From positions 1-23,119 of the forward strand of contig JAKIUD010000052.1 of NCBI GenBank assembly GCA_021647765.1: DNA of 23,119 bases, in the 5' to 3' direction. The DNA comes from Desulfuromusa sp. GTDB lineage: Bacteria > Desulfobacterota > Desulfuromonadia > Desulfuromonadales > Geopsychrobacteraceae. The translations under genes and the position numbers were made by a program. This document shows, piece after piece, positions 15,446 through 22,410 of this stretch. Each line of letters starts with the position of its first letter. Positions within the stretch are counted from its first letter, which is position 1. The notes beneath the pieces were generated by a model. That model ran no database searches and was not told where the DNA came from. It worked only from the letters and a program-made list of their open reading frames with translations.

Positions 15446-16363
15446 ATGAGAATTGGAATCATTGGTTCTGGAGCCCTTGGACTTTATTATGGAGCGATGT
15501 TACAACGGAGTGGACAGGATGTCCATTTTCTGCTGCGACGAGACTACCAGACGATCCAGAAAAAGGGACTACAGATCTACTCCTGCAATGGCGACTTCCA
15601 CCTCCCACAAGTCGCAGGCTATCAGACCCCGCAAGAGATAGGGACTGTCGATCTGGTGATTGTTGGGTTGAAAACTATTTCCAACCACCACTTAATTGAG
15701 CTGGTCAGTCCCCTCCTCGACACAAATACCGCAATTCTGACCTTGCAGAATGGACTTGGGAATGAAGAGTTATTGGCTGAAGCGTTTGGTGCGGAATGTG
15801 TCCTTGGTGGAGTCGCTTTCCTCTGCAGTAACCGGGGTGAACCTGGAATAGTTCATCATCTGGGTGAAGGTAGAATTCGCCTCGGTGAATTCAGTGATGG
15901 GTCAAGTCAGCGCAGCAATAATCTGGCAGACATGTTTCAAGCAGCAGGAGTTCCCTGTACTGCCGTTAGCGATCTGCGCCGTGCCCGTTGGGAAAAACTG
16001 GTTTGGAATATTCCCTTTAACGGCTTATGCGCGCTGCTTGAAAGAGATGTCACCGACCTCCTTAACCATCCAGAAAGCAAAGAACTGGCTAGAAACTTAA
16101 TGCTCGAAGTCATCGCCGGAGCCAATGCTCAATCCTTGAAAGAGCCAATCAATGGACAGGAATTCAGCCAGCAAATGATTGCTTTTACCGAAAACATGGA
16201 TCACTATCGACCGAGCATGATGATTGATCGAGCAGCAGGGCTGCCGTTGGAGCTGAGGGCAATCTATGCAGTTCCATTGCAGCAAGCTAAAGCGGCTGGA
16301 ATCAGCATGCCACGAGTTGCCATGTTAAATACGCTGCTCGATTTTGGTGAAACTAAGCCCTGA
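15446..16363 (+). CDS. panE: 2-dehydropantoate 2-reductase (ketopantoate reductase)
   Basis: This 305-residue NADPH-dependent reductase is predicted to make pantoate for pantothenate and CoA synthesis. The Rossmann motif GIIGSGALGLYYG is at the N-terminus. LTLQNGLGNEELLAE is the usual second motif, and the helical C-terminal domain carries the catalytic Lys region RARWEKLVWNIPFNGLCALL. PanE-like reductases are multi-member families, so a different 2-oxoacid substrate is possible. An AGGA ribosome-binding site lies before the ATG, 12 nt after the TPR gene. A hairpin with a T-tract follows, before tdh. Confidence 0.9.
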   Translation: MRIGIIGSGALGLYYGAMLQRSGQDVHFLLRRDYQTIQKKGLQIYSCNGDFHLPQVAGYQTPQEIGTVDLVIVGLKTISNHHLIELVSPLLDTNTAILTLQNGLGNEELLAEAFGAECVLGGVAFLCSNRGEPGIVHHLGEGRIRLGEFSDGSSQRSNNLADMFQAAGVPCTAVSDLRRARWEKLVWNIPFNGLCALLERDVTDLLNHPESKELARNLMLEVIAGANAQSLKEPINGQEFSQQMIAFTENMDHYRPSMMIDRAAGLPLELRAIYAVPLQQAKAAGISMPRVAMLNTLLDFGETKP

Positions 16364-16385
16364 GCGTTAAATGCTGTCATCCCAT

Positions 16386-16406
16386 AAGGGGTAAACCTCT
16401 TTTTTT
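16386..16406 (+). terminator. Weak intrinsic terminator between panE and tdh
   Basis: AAGGGG (16386-16391) pairs with CCTCTT (16396-16401, one G-T) around TAAA, followed by T5. An outer GTCATC (16376-16381)/GATGAC (16407-16412) stem can enclose it. It lies 22-42 nt downstream of the panE stop and about 40 nt before tdh. Confidence 0.45.
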
Positions 16407-16447
16407 GATGACGCTTTGCCCTTCCTTCTTTGACGGAGAATCGCACG

Positions 16448-17476
16448 ATGAAAGCACTGGTTAAAAGAGAATCTGCACCTGGCCTCTGGCTGGAAGAACA
16501 GCCGGAACCTGAAATTGGTATCAACGATGTCCTGATTAAGATCAAACGAACTGCTATCTGTGGAACTGATTTGCATATCTATAACTGGGATACATGGGCA
16601 CAAAACACCATCCCTGTGCCGATGATTATAGGGCACGAATTTGTCGGGGAAATAGTTGAGGTCGGTTCCAATGTAATTGATTTCAAGGCAGGACAGATTG
16701 TTTCTGGTGAGGGGCATGTGGTGTGTGGACGCTGCCGCAACTGTATGGCCGGGCGGCGCCACCTCTGTGCCCATACCAGCGGTATCGGGGTAAACCGATC
16801 CGGAGCCTTTGCCGAATACCTGGCTCTGCCAATGTCCAACGTCTGGGAACATCGCCCAGATATTGATCTGGATGTAGCAGCCCTGTTTGATCCATTTGGC
16901 AATGCGGTGCATACCGCCCTGAAATACGATCTTCTTGGGGAAGATGTCCTGATTACTGGTGCAGGATCTATCGGTGCCATGGCTGCGGCAGTCTGTCGTC
17001 ATGCTGGTGCCCGCCATATTGTGATTAGCGATATTAATCCCCGACGGCTGGAATTAGCCAAGACGTTGGGCGCAACTTATACTGTGGATGTCACCCGGGA
17101 AAGCATTGCCGAAGTGCAGAAAAAGCTGGGCATGGCGGAAGGTTTTGATGTGGGGCTGGAAATGTCCGGCAATCCATCAGCGTTTAAAGATCTGTTAGCC
17201 AATATGTGTCACGGTGGAAAAGTTGCAATACTTGGGATCCCGGGTGATGATGTGGCCATCGACTGGAATACAGTGATTTTCAATATGCTGACACTTAAGG
17301 GCATTTACGGTCGTGAGATGTACGAAACCTGGTACAAGATGTCGGTGATGATTGAGTCGGGGTTGGACATTTCACCAGTCATCACCCACCGGTTGAATTA
17401 TACCGAGTTTGAGCAGGGTTTTACTGCGATGAATGCTGGTGAGGCAAGTAAAGTTATCTTAAACTGGGAATCTTGA
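16448..17476 (+). CDS. tdh: L-threonine 3-dehydrogenase
   Basis: This 342-residue zinc-dependent medium-chain dehydrogenase oxidises L-threonine with NAD+ to 2-amino-3-ketobutyrate. The catalytic zinc ligands C38, H63 and E64 (TAICGTDLH, IIGHEF) match E. coli Tdh numbering. The structural zinc site is CGRCRNCMAGRRHLC, and the NAD-binding motif is LITGAGSIGAMAAAV. The ATG at 16448 is preferred over an in-frame TTG at 16430: it follows GGAG and gives the family N-terminus MKALVK. Kbl, encoded 71 nt downstream, uses the unstable product, and the two enzymes are known to work as a pair. Confidence 0.97.
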   Translation: MKALVKRESAPGLWLEEQPEPEIGINDVLIKIKRTAICGTDLHIYNWDTWAQNTIPVPMIIGHEFVGEIVEVGSNVIDFKAGQIVSGEGHVVCGRCRNCMAGRRHLCAHTSGIGVNRSGAFAEYLALPMSNVWEHRPDIDLDVAALFDPFGNAVHTALKYDLLGEDVLITGAGSIGAMAAAVCRHAGARHIVISDINPRRLELAKTLGATYTVDVTRESIAEVQKKLGMAEGFDVGLEMSGNPSAFKDLLANMCHGGKVAILGIPGDDVAIDWNTVIFNMLTLKGIYGREMYETWYKMSVMIESGLDISPVITHRLNYTEFEQGFTAMNAGEASKVILNWES

Positions 17477-17547
17477 GGGCGTCGCCAACCCATGATTTTT
17501 TGTGACCACATCGAATTTTAACCTTTGTCTTTTTAGGGAGAAAAGCT

Positions 17548-18738
17548 GTGTACGGTAAATTCCAAGATTATCTAAGTGTCGAGCTGGAAGAGATTGAATC
17601 TGCCGGTTTATATAAAGGCGAACGTTTCATCACCACGCCACAAAGTGCCCATGTGGGTGTCAGTGGTCACGGTGAGATGTTGAATCTCTGCGCCAATAAC
17701 TATCTTGGACTCGCCCAGCACCCGGAGGTTAACGCTGCTGCCCAACTCGCCCTGAAGGAGTGGGGTTTCGGTATGGCATCAGTCCGGTTTATCTGTGGAA
17801 CCCAGACTTTGCACAAAAAACTCGAAGATAAACTCAGCAAGTTTTTAGGCGCCGAGGAGACGATTCTCTATCCCTCTTGTTTTGATGCTAACGGTGGTCT
17901 GTTTGAAACCCTGCTGGGAAAAGAAGATGCAGTCATTTCCGATGAGCTTAACCACGCCAGTATTATCGATGGAGTCCGGTTGTGCAGTGCCAAACGTTAT
18001 CGCTATCACAACAGTGATATGGATGATCTGGAAAAGCAGTTACAGAGTGCCGATAAAAATGGTGCCCGTTTTAAACTGATTACCACCGATGGGGTTTTCT
18101 CCATGGACGGCTACATCGCCCGAGTTGATGAAATCTGCAATCTGGCTGAAAAATACAATGCCCTGGTTCATGTAGATGATTCTCATGCGACTGGTTTTAT
18201 TGGAGCCGGGGGTCGCGGTACCCCCGAGTATCGGGGTTGTATGGAGCGGGTGGATATTATAACTGGAACCTTGGGAAAAGCTCTGGGCGGTGCCAGTGGC
18301 GGATTTACCAGTGCGCACAAAGAGATTGTTGACCTGCTGCGACAGCGCTCTCGCCCCTATCTTTTCTCCAACTCGGTGGCTCCACCGGCAGTTGGCGGAG
18401 CATTGAAGGCCATCGACCTTGTCAGTGAATCCAGTACTTTACGTGATCGGTTGCGAGAAAATACGGCAGTATTTCGTCAGGGATTAGAAAGACACGGTTT
18501 TGATCTCCTGCCGGGAGAACATCCGATAGTTCCAGTAATGTTGCATGATGCCGTGGTTGCAGGAAAGTTTGCCGATGCTATGCTGGCGCAGGGTATCTTC
18601 GTCGTCGCTTTTTCATATCCGGTGGTACCAAAGGGGAAGGCACGCATTCGTACTCAGATGTCGGCAGCCTTGACTCCAGAGGATCTGGAGTTTGCAATTG
18701 AAGCCTTTGGTCGGGTAAAAAAACAGTTAAGCCTTTAA
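17548..18738 (+). CDS. kbl: Glycine C-acetyltransferase (2-amino-3-ketobutyrate CoA ligase)
   Basis: This 396-residue PLP-dependent alpha-oxoamine synthase cleaves 2-amino-3-ketobutyrate with CoA to glycine and acetyl-CoA. The PLP Lys is K244 in GTLGKALGGASGG. The cofactor-contact motifs are HVDDSHATGFIG and DELNHASIIDGVRL, and the glycine-rich NLCANNYLGLAQHPE is at the N-terminus. Length and motifs match E. coli Kbl (398 residues). The start is GTG at 17548 with AGGGAG upstream. It completes the threonine-to-glycine route with tdh. No terminator is evident; a repeat cluster follows. Confidence 0.97.
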   Translation: MYGKFQDYLSVELEEIESAGLYKGERFITTPQSAHVGVSGHGEMLNLCANNYLGLAQHPEVNAAAQLALKEWGFGMASVRFICGTQTLHKKLEDKLSKFLGAEETILYPSCFDANGGLFETLLGKEDAVISDELNHASIIDGVRLCSAKRYRYHNSDMDDLEKQLQSADKNGARFKLITTDGVFSMDGYIARVDEICNLAEKYNALVHVDDSHATGFIGAGGRGTPEYRGCMERVDIITGTLGKALGGASGGFTSAHKEIVDLLRQRSRPYLFSNSVAPPAVGGALKAIDLVSESSTLRDRLRENTAVFRQGLERHGFDLLPGEHPIVPVMLHDAVVAGKFADAMLAQGIFVVAFSYPVVPKGKARIRTQMSAALTPEDLEFAIEAFGRVKKQLSL

Positions 18739-18791
18739 TTTATTTTTCCATAATGCCGGAGACGTTCTCGAAATATACCGGGCTTGATTCA

Positions 18792-18898
18792 AACCTTCCC
18801 TCCTCCCTAACCCTCCCCCACAAGTCGGGGGGAGGGGACATTAACTCCTTCCCCGCTTGATGGGGGAAGGTTGGGATAGGGGTGATCGCGAAGCGATA
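18792..18898. repeat. Nested C-rich/G-rich palindromes
   Basis: Two small hairpins are nested between outer arms: 18811-18819 with 18826-18837, and about 18848-18854 with 18862-18870. The outer arms are 18798-18819 (C-rich) and 18862-18884 (G-rich) and are nearly complementary. A short ATCGC/GCGAT hairpin closes the element. It is related to the palindrome at 2911-2950 and lies in the 405-nt gap between kbl and znuB, which has no convincing gene. Confidence 0.65.
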
Positions 18899-18969
18899 TG
18901 TTTTCCCTATCGTTACTCTATGAAAATTCGCCCGCAGGACATGGGTCGCTAATCAGAAGAAGGGGGGCA

Positions 18970-19115
18970 GGTCTGAATGGCGCTAGTTTAAGGAAAATTC
19001 CAGCGAAAACGGGACTGTCCCCGCATGGGGGCTGTCCCAGGCTTTTGCGGCGCAAACCGCCACAGTTTTTCGTGGTTCGTAAACTTCGGGACAGGTCTTT
19101 AACTGGCACCTGCTC
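18970..19115. repeat. REP-like element (copy 2) with extended flanking inverted repeat
   Basis: Positions 19009-19094 repeat 86-171 with one mismatch, but the right arm of copy 1 is missing. Instead, flanking sequences GGCGCTAGTTTAAGG (18979-18993) and TCTTTAACTGGCACC (19096-19110) are imperfect inverted repeats, matching 11 of 15. Short open frames through it are artefacts of the repeat. Confidence 0.65.
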
Positions 19116-19143
19116 ATCTAAAATAGGGTTTTAAAAACCTGAA

Positions 19144-19953
19144 TCAGGACTCTTGACCTTTTAGAAATAGCCCTTTCGGCACCAGAAACCCAATGATAAA
19201 TATGAGGCAAGCTGCGACAACAATTGTCGGGCCGGTTGGGGTATCCCATTGGAATGATCCATACAGTCCGGCACAAACAGACAGACAGCCAATGAGGCTG
19301 GCAAGTAATGCCATCATTTCCGGGTTTCCAGCAAAGCGTCGAGCGGTAGCGGCAGGAATTATCAATAGTGCCGTAACCAACAACATTCCGACCACTTTCA
19401 TCATTACGGCAACGATCAAGGCAATCAAACCGAGAAACATCCAGTTAACCTGATCAACAGGAATCCCTTCAACTCGTGCCAGATCCTCATGAATGGTAAT
19501 GGCGAGCAATGGTTTCCAAATCCGGATCAAGCACGCTAATGCAATTCCCCCACCAGCAAAAATCCAACCCAGGTCGCTGTTACTGATTGCCAGAATATCA
19601 CCAAAAAGATAGGCGACCAGATCAATCCTGACATCTTCCATAAAAGCCAGCGCCACTAACCCCAGAGAGAGCGCTCCATGGGCAAAGATGCCGAGCATGG
19701 TATCGCTGGCCAATTGACGTTGCCGCTGACTATAAAACAACAGGATGGCAAGGAGTTGACAGATAACAATAATTCCAACCGTGAGATTGATATGCAGAAT
19801 AAAACCTAAAGCAACCCCAAGCAGTGCCGAATGAGACAGAGTATCCCCAAAATAGGCTAAGCGGCGCCAAACAACAAATGACCCAAATGGTCCAGCAACT
19901 AGAGCGACGCCCAGTCCCCCGAGCAAAGCTCGCAATAAAAAATTATCTATCAT
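19144..19953 (-). CDS. znuB: Zinc ABC transporter, permease subunit
   Basis: This 269-residue membrane permease of the ABC-3 (metal-ion) family forms the inner-membrane channel for zinc uptake with ZnuC and ZnuA. It has about 8 hydrophobic helices. The family signatures are WRRLAYFGDTLSHSALLGVALG near the N-terminus and VVGMLLVTALLIIPAATARRF in the C-terminal half. The start is the ATG at 19953, with AGGGGA upstream; a longer frame reaching 20070 merely overlaps znuC. The start overlaps the znuC stop by 11 nt, so translation is coupled. Zinc specificity is inferred from the adjacent zur and operator; a manganese or iron substrate is less likely. Confidence 0.93.
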   Translation of the reverse strand: MIDNFLLRALLGGLGVALVAGPFGSFVVWRRLAYFGDTLSHSALLGVALGFILHINLTVGIIVICQLLAILLFYSQRQRQLASDTMLGIFAHGALSLGLVALAFMEDVRIDLVAYLFGDILAISNSDLGWIFAGGGIALACLIRIWKPLLAITIHEDLARVEGIPVDQVNWMFLGLIALIVAVMMKVVGMLLVTALLIIPAATARRFAGNPEMMALLASLIGCLSVCAGLYGSFQWDTPTGPTIVVAACLIFIIGFLVPKGLFLKGQES

Positions 19954-20707
19954 TTGCTGATCCCCTGCCGCAGCTTGCACATTGGTCGTGGTGATGATTT
20001 TTATCATGAACATAGATCGCCATATATTGAACGGCTGCAGAACCAAACAGCTCAACAAATGCCGGGTCATTAGTCACCGATTCGGGTGTACCACTACAGC
20101 AGATATGACGATTCAAACAAAGAACCTGATCGGTTGCGGCCATCACCAGATGTAAATCGTGAGATACCATCAAAACCGCACAGCCACGCTGTTCTCGGAT
20201 CCGTGAAATCAACTTATAAAGTTCAACTTGGCCATGGACATCGACACCTTGAACGGGCTCATCAAGAACCAACAGATCAGGTTCACGCACCAGAGCTCGA
20301 GCCAGCAGAACCCGCTGCAACTCCCCCCCGGAAAGAGTCTGAACGGCCGAGTCAACAACATGTGCAGCACCAACTTCGGACAACAACGATATAACCCTGG
20401 CAAAATCATTTTTACAAGCAAGAGCCAAAAAACGCTTAACCGTCAGTGGAAATGTCGGATCCAAATGGAGTCGCTGCGGCATATATCCAATCGTCAATCC
20501 TGGTTGCCGTTTAACTGTTCCGGAGGTTGGTTTCTGCAAACCAAGAGCTATGCGCAACAGGGTTGTTTTTCCTGCCCCATTGGGTCCAATAATAGTTAAT
20601 ATTTCACCCGCCCCGATCTTGAGGTTAATATTTTCCAACAAGGATTGCTTCCCCAAGGTGAGGTTAGCGGTGGAAACCTCCAAGAGTGGTTGCCCAGTAT
20701 TACTCAT
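19943..20707 (-). CDS. znuC: Zinc ABC transporter, ATP-binding subunit with His/Cys-rich tail
   Basis: This 254-residue ATPase has Walker A GPNGAGKTT (about 41-49), Q-loop YMPQR, signature LSGGELQR, Walker B LLVLDEP and the H-loop SHD. It energises zinc import through ZnuB. The C-terminus (about 234-247) is HDKNHHHDQCASC, a likely zinc-binding tail that could sense cytoplasmic zinc; similar His-rich tails are known in some ZnuC proteins. The ATG at 20707 has GAGGG at suitable spacing; an ATG at 20710 or GTG at 20719 are alternatives. It overlaps the zur stop by 8 nt and the znuB start by 11 nt, giving a tight operon. Confidence 0.93.
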   Translation of the reverse strand: MSNTGQPLLEVSTANLTLGKQSLLENINLKIGAGEILTIIGPNGAGKTTLLRIALGLQKPTSGTVKRQPGLTIGYMPQRLHLDPTFPLTVKRFLALACKNDFARVISLLSEVGAAHVVDSAVQTLSGGELQRVLLARALVREPDLLVLDEPVQGVDVHGQVELYKLISRIREQRGCAVLMVSHDLHLVMAATDQVLCLNRHICCSGTPESVTNDPAFVELFGSAAVQYMAIYVHDKNHHHDQCASCGRGSANDR

Positions 20708-21209
20708 CATGACCCTCACGACAAACTTTGATTCGACAACGTGGACAGAGTCCCATGATTTCTACCGTATGCTGATGAACTTCAAAATCAGCATCTGCAG
20801 CACACTGCTCAATTGCAGCAGCAATCAGAGGAGAGTCTAACTCAGCAAAGGCTTTACAAGATTGACAGATCAGAAACTGTCCGAAATGAGGATATTCAGG
20901 ATGGATACAACCAACGTAGGCATTCAATGAATTAATCCGGTGAACCAAACCAAGATCAAGTAAAAAATCGAGAGCACGGTAAACAGTTGGTGGAGCGGCA
21001 CGACCATCCTTTTGTAGACTTTCAAGAACTTCGTAGGCACCAATCGGCTTATGCAGCTGCCAGATCAGCTCAAATACACGGCGTCGAATGGCTGTAAAAC
21101 GTTTCCCCCGCTGTTGACACAACTGCTCTGCATTGGCTATCGCACTATCAAGACAACTTTGATGATCATGTTCCCCGGATATAAAATGGAGATTTTTGTT
21201 GAAACTCAT
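20700..21209 (-). CDS. zur: Zinc uptake repressor, Fur family
   Basis: This 169-residue Fur-family repressor has a winged-helix domain (KRFTAIRRRVFELIWQLHKP to TVYRALDFLLDLGLVHR). The C-terminal dimerisation domain carries the structural zinc pairs C115/C118 (CQSC) and C155/C158 (CPRC) and the regulatory ligands around HPEYPHFGQF. An N-terminal stretch, HDHQSC (14-19), may add a metal ligand. The genomic setting, with znuC and znuB in the same operon and znuA divergent, points to Zur over Fur or PerR. The ATG has GAGGA upstream. It probably represses its own operon and znuA through the palindrome at 21241-21255. Confidence 0.93.
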   Translation of the reverse strand: MSFNKNLHFISGEHDHQSCLDSAIANAEQLCQQRGKRFTAIRRRVFELIWQLHKPIGAYEVLESLQKDGRAAPPTVYRALDFLLDLGLVHRINSLNAYVGCIHPEYPHFGQFLICQSCKAFAELDSPLIAAAIEQCAADADFEVHQHTVEIMGLCPRCRIKVCREGHDE

Positions 21210-21237
21210 AATATTTTCCTCAGAAGCTTGATTTACT

Positions 21238-21258
21238 AACTGTTATATTATAACATTA
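21238..21258. promoter_or_regulatory. Zur operator in the zur/znuA divergent promoter region
   Basis: The core TGTTATATTATAACA (21241-21255) is a perfect palindrome around its central base and closely fits the known proteobacterial Zur box, AATGTTATANTATAACATT. It lies 32-46 nt before zur and 51-65 nt before znuA. It overlaps plausible -10 elements in both directions (TATAAT on the minus strand at 21252-21247, TAACAT on the plus strand), so one bound dimer could shut off both. Confidence 0.85.
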
Positions 21259-21305
21259 CAAATAAAGCAACCTGTTCGCGTTGAATAAATCGGTGAGGTC
21301 ACATA

Positions 21306-22256
21306 ATGAAAAAAGTATATTTTACCTTTTTGCTGCTTTGCTGTCTGTTTTCACCTGCTTGGGCGGAAAAGTCATCAGTTCCACACGTTGTTGTCAGCAT
21401 TAAACCTCTCCATTCATTGGTGGCTGGAGTCATGCAAGGAGTGGGCAGGCCAGTATTGTTAGTCAAAGGGGGTGGGTCACCGCATGGATATGTCTTACGT
21501 CCCTCTGAAGCACGTGCTCTGACAAAAGCTCAATTAGTTGTCTGGGTGGGGCATGAATTGGAAAGTTTTCTACAGAAGCCCTTATTAACTCTTGGAGACA
21601 AAGCCCGGCAGCTGGAGTTGGCTGAACAATTAAAAGGGTCTCTTCTGGTTAAACGACAGGGGGGAACCTGGGAGAGTCCTGCCCAGAAGCACTCCAGTGA
21701 AGAAAAACATACGGAGCACAACAAGACACAACATCAAACTGCTGATTTACACCTCTGGCTTGATCCCGCTCTGGCTAAACAGATTGTCATTCTGACAGGT
21801 CAAAATTTATCAGAAATTGATCCCGACCACCGTTCTCAATATCAAAACAATGTGATGGTCATGGTGAAAAAACTGGATCAACTCGACCGGGATTTAAAAA
21901 AACAGCTCGCGCCAGTCAAAGATATTCCATATATCGTCTTTCATGCGGCTTATCAGTATTTCGAATCGGCCTATGGATTAAATGCCATTGGTTCAATTAC
22001 GATTGATCCTGAGAGGAAACCGGGAGCAAAAAGAATTAAAGATATACGCCAGAAAATTAATCAACTGGGTGCCCGTTGCGTGTTCAGCGAACCACAGTTT
22101 GAATCACGACTCATTGCAACGGTGATCGAAGGAACCGGAGCAAAAACCGGAATCCTTGATCCCCTCGGGGCGGATCTTCCCGAGGGGCCAGAAGCTTATT
22201 TTCAACTGATGAAACGCTTGGCAGACAATCTTTCTGCTGGATTAAATAATATCTGA
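21306..22256 (+). CDS. znuA: Periplasmic zinc-binding protein of the Znu transporter
   Basis: This 316-residue cluster A-I (ZnuA/TroA-type) solute-binding protein captures zinc in the periplasm and delivers it to ZnuB. Signal peptide 1-20 ends at PAWA. The zinc ligands are expected at H60 (GGGSPHGYVLRPSEA), H149 (DLHLWLDP) and H213 (VFHAAYQYF). A His/Glu/Lys-rich flexible loop (129-145, four His) precedes the second ligand, a feature of zinc-specific rather than manganese-specific members. GSITIDPERKPGAKRI and VFSEPQF are family motifs. A TGAGG ribosome-binding site precedes the ATG. It is divergent from zur-znuCB and likely under the shared Zur box. Confidence 0.95.
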   Translation: MKKVYFTFLLLCCLFSPAWAEKSSVPHVVVSIKPLHSLVAGVMQGVGRPVLLVKGGGSPHGYVLRPSEARALTKAQLVVWVGHELESFLQKPLLTLGDKARQLELAEQLKGSLLVKRQGGTWESPAQKHSSEEKHTEHNKTQHQTADLHLWLDPALAKQIVILTGQNLSEIDPDHRSQYQNNVMVMVKKLDQLDRDLKKQLAPVKDIPYIVFHAAYQYFESAYGLNAIGSITIDPERKPGAKRIKDIRQKINQLGARCVFSEPQFESRLIATVIEGTGAKTGILDPLGADLPEGPEAYFQLMKRLADNLSAGLNNI

Positions 22257-22297
22257 GCAATTAAGACCCTTGAAAAACTCTTTAAAGTCCAGTGACT

Positions 22298-22378
22298 GTC
22301 ATTCCCGCGCAGGCGGGAATCCAGAGATTTCCTGGATCCGCCAAACAACTGGATCCCCGCTTTCACGAGGATGGCGAC
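22298..22378. repeat. Imperfect palindromic repeat of the TCATTCCCGCG type
   Basis: The left end begins GTCATTCCCGCGCAGGCGGG and the right end finishes as its imperfect complement (CCCCGCTTTCACGAGGATGG then CGAC). An inner CCTGGATCC/GGATCC stem is also present. This class of short dispersed repeat is widespread in proteobacterial genomes. It lies between the convergent znuA and protease genes and could help end both transcripts. Confidence 0.65.
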
Positions 22379-22410
22379 TATTGCAAGAGGCTCAACTAAT
22401 CAGGCATAAA

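Noticed and set aside
16367..17017. 216-codon open frame on the minus strand
   Set aside because: It is antisense to tdh, whose motifs are complete. The translation has no recognisable domain and arises from the codon bias of tdh.
18898..19134. 78-codon open frame in the kbl-znuB gap
   Set aside because: Most of it runs through the dispersed repeat (TGLSPHGGCPR-type translation), a typical spurious product of this repeat family.
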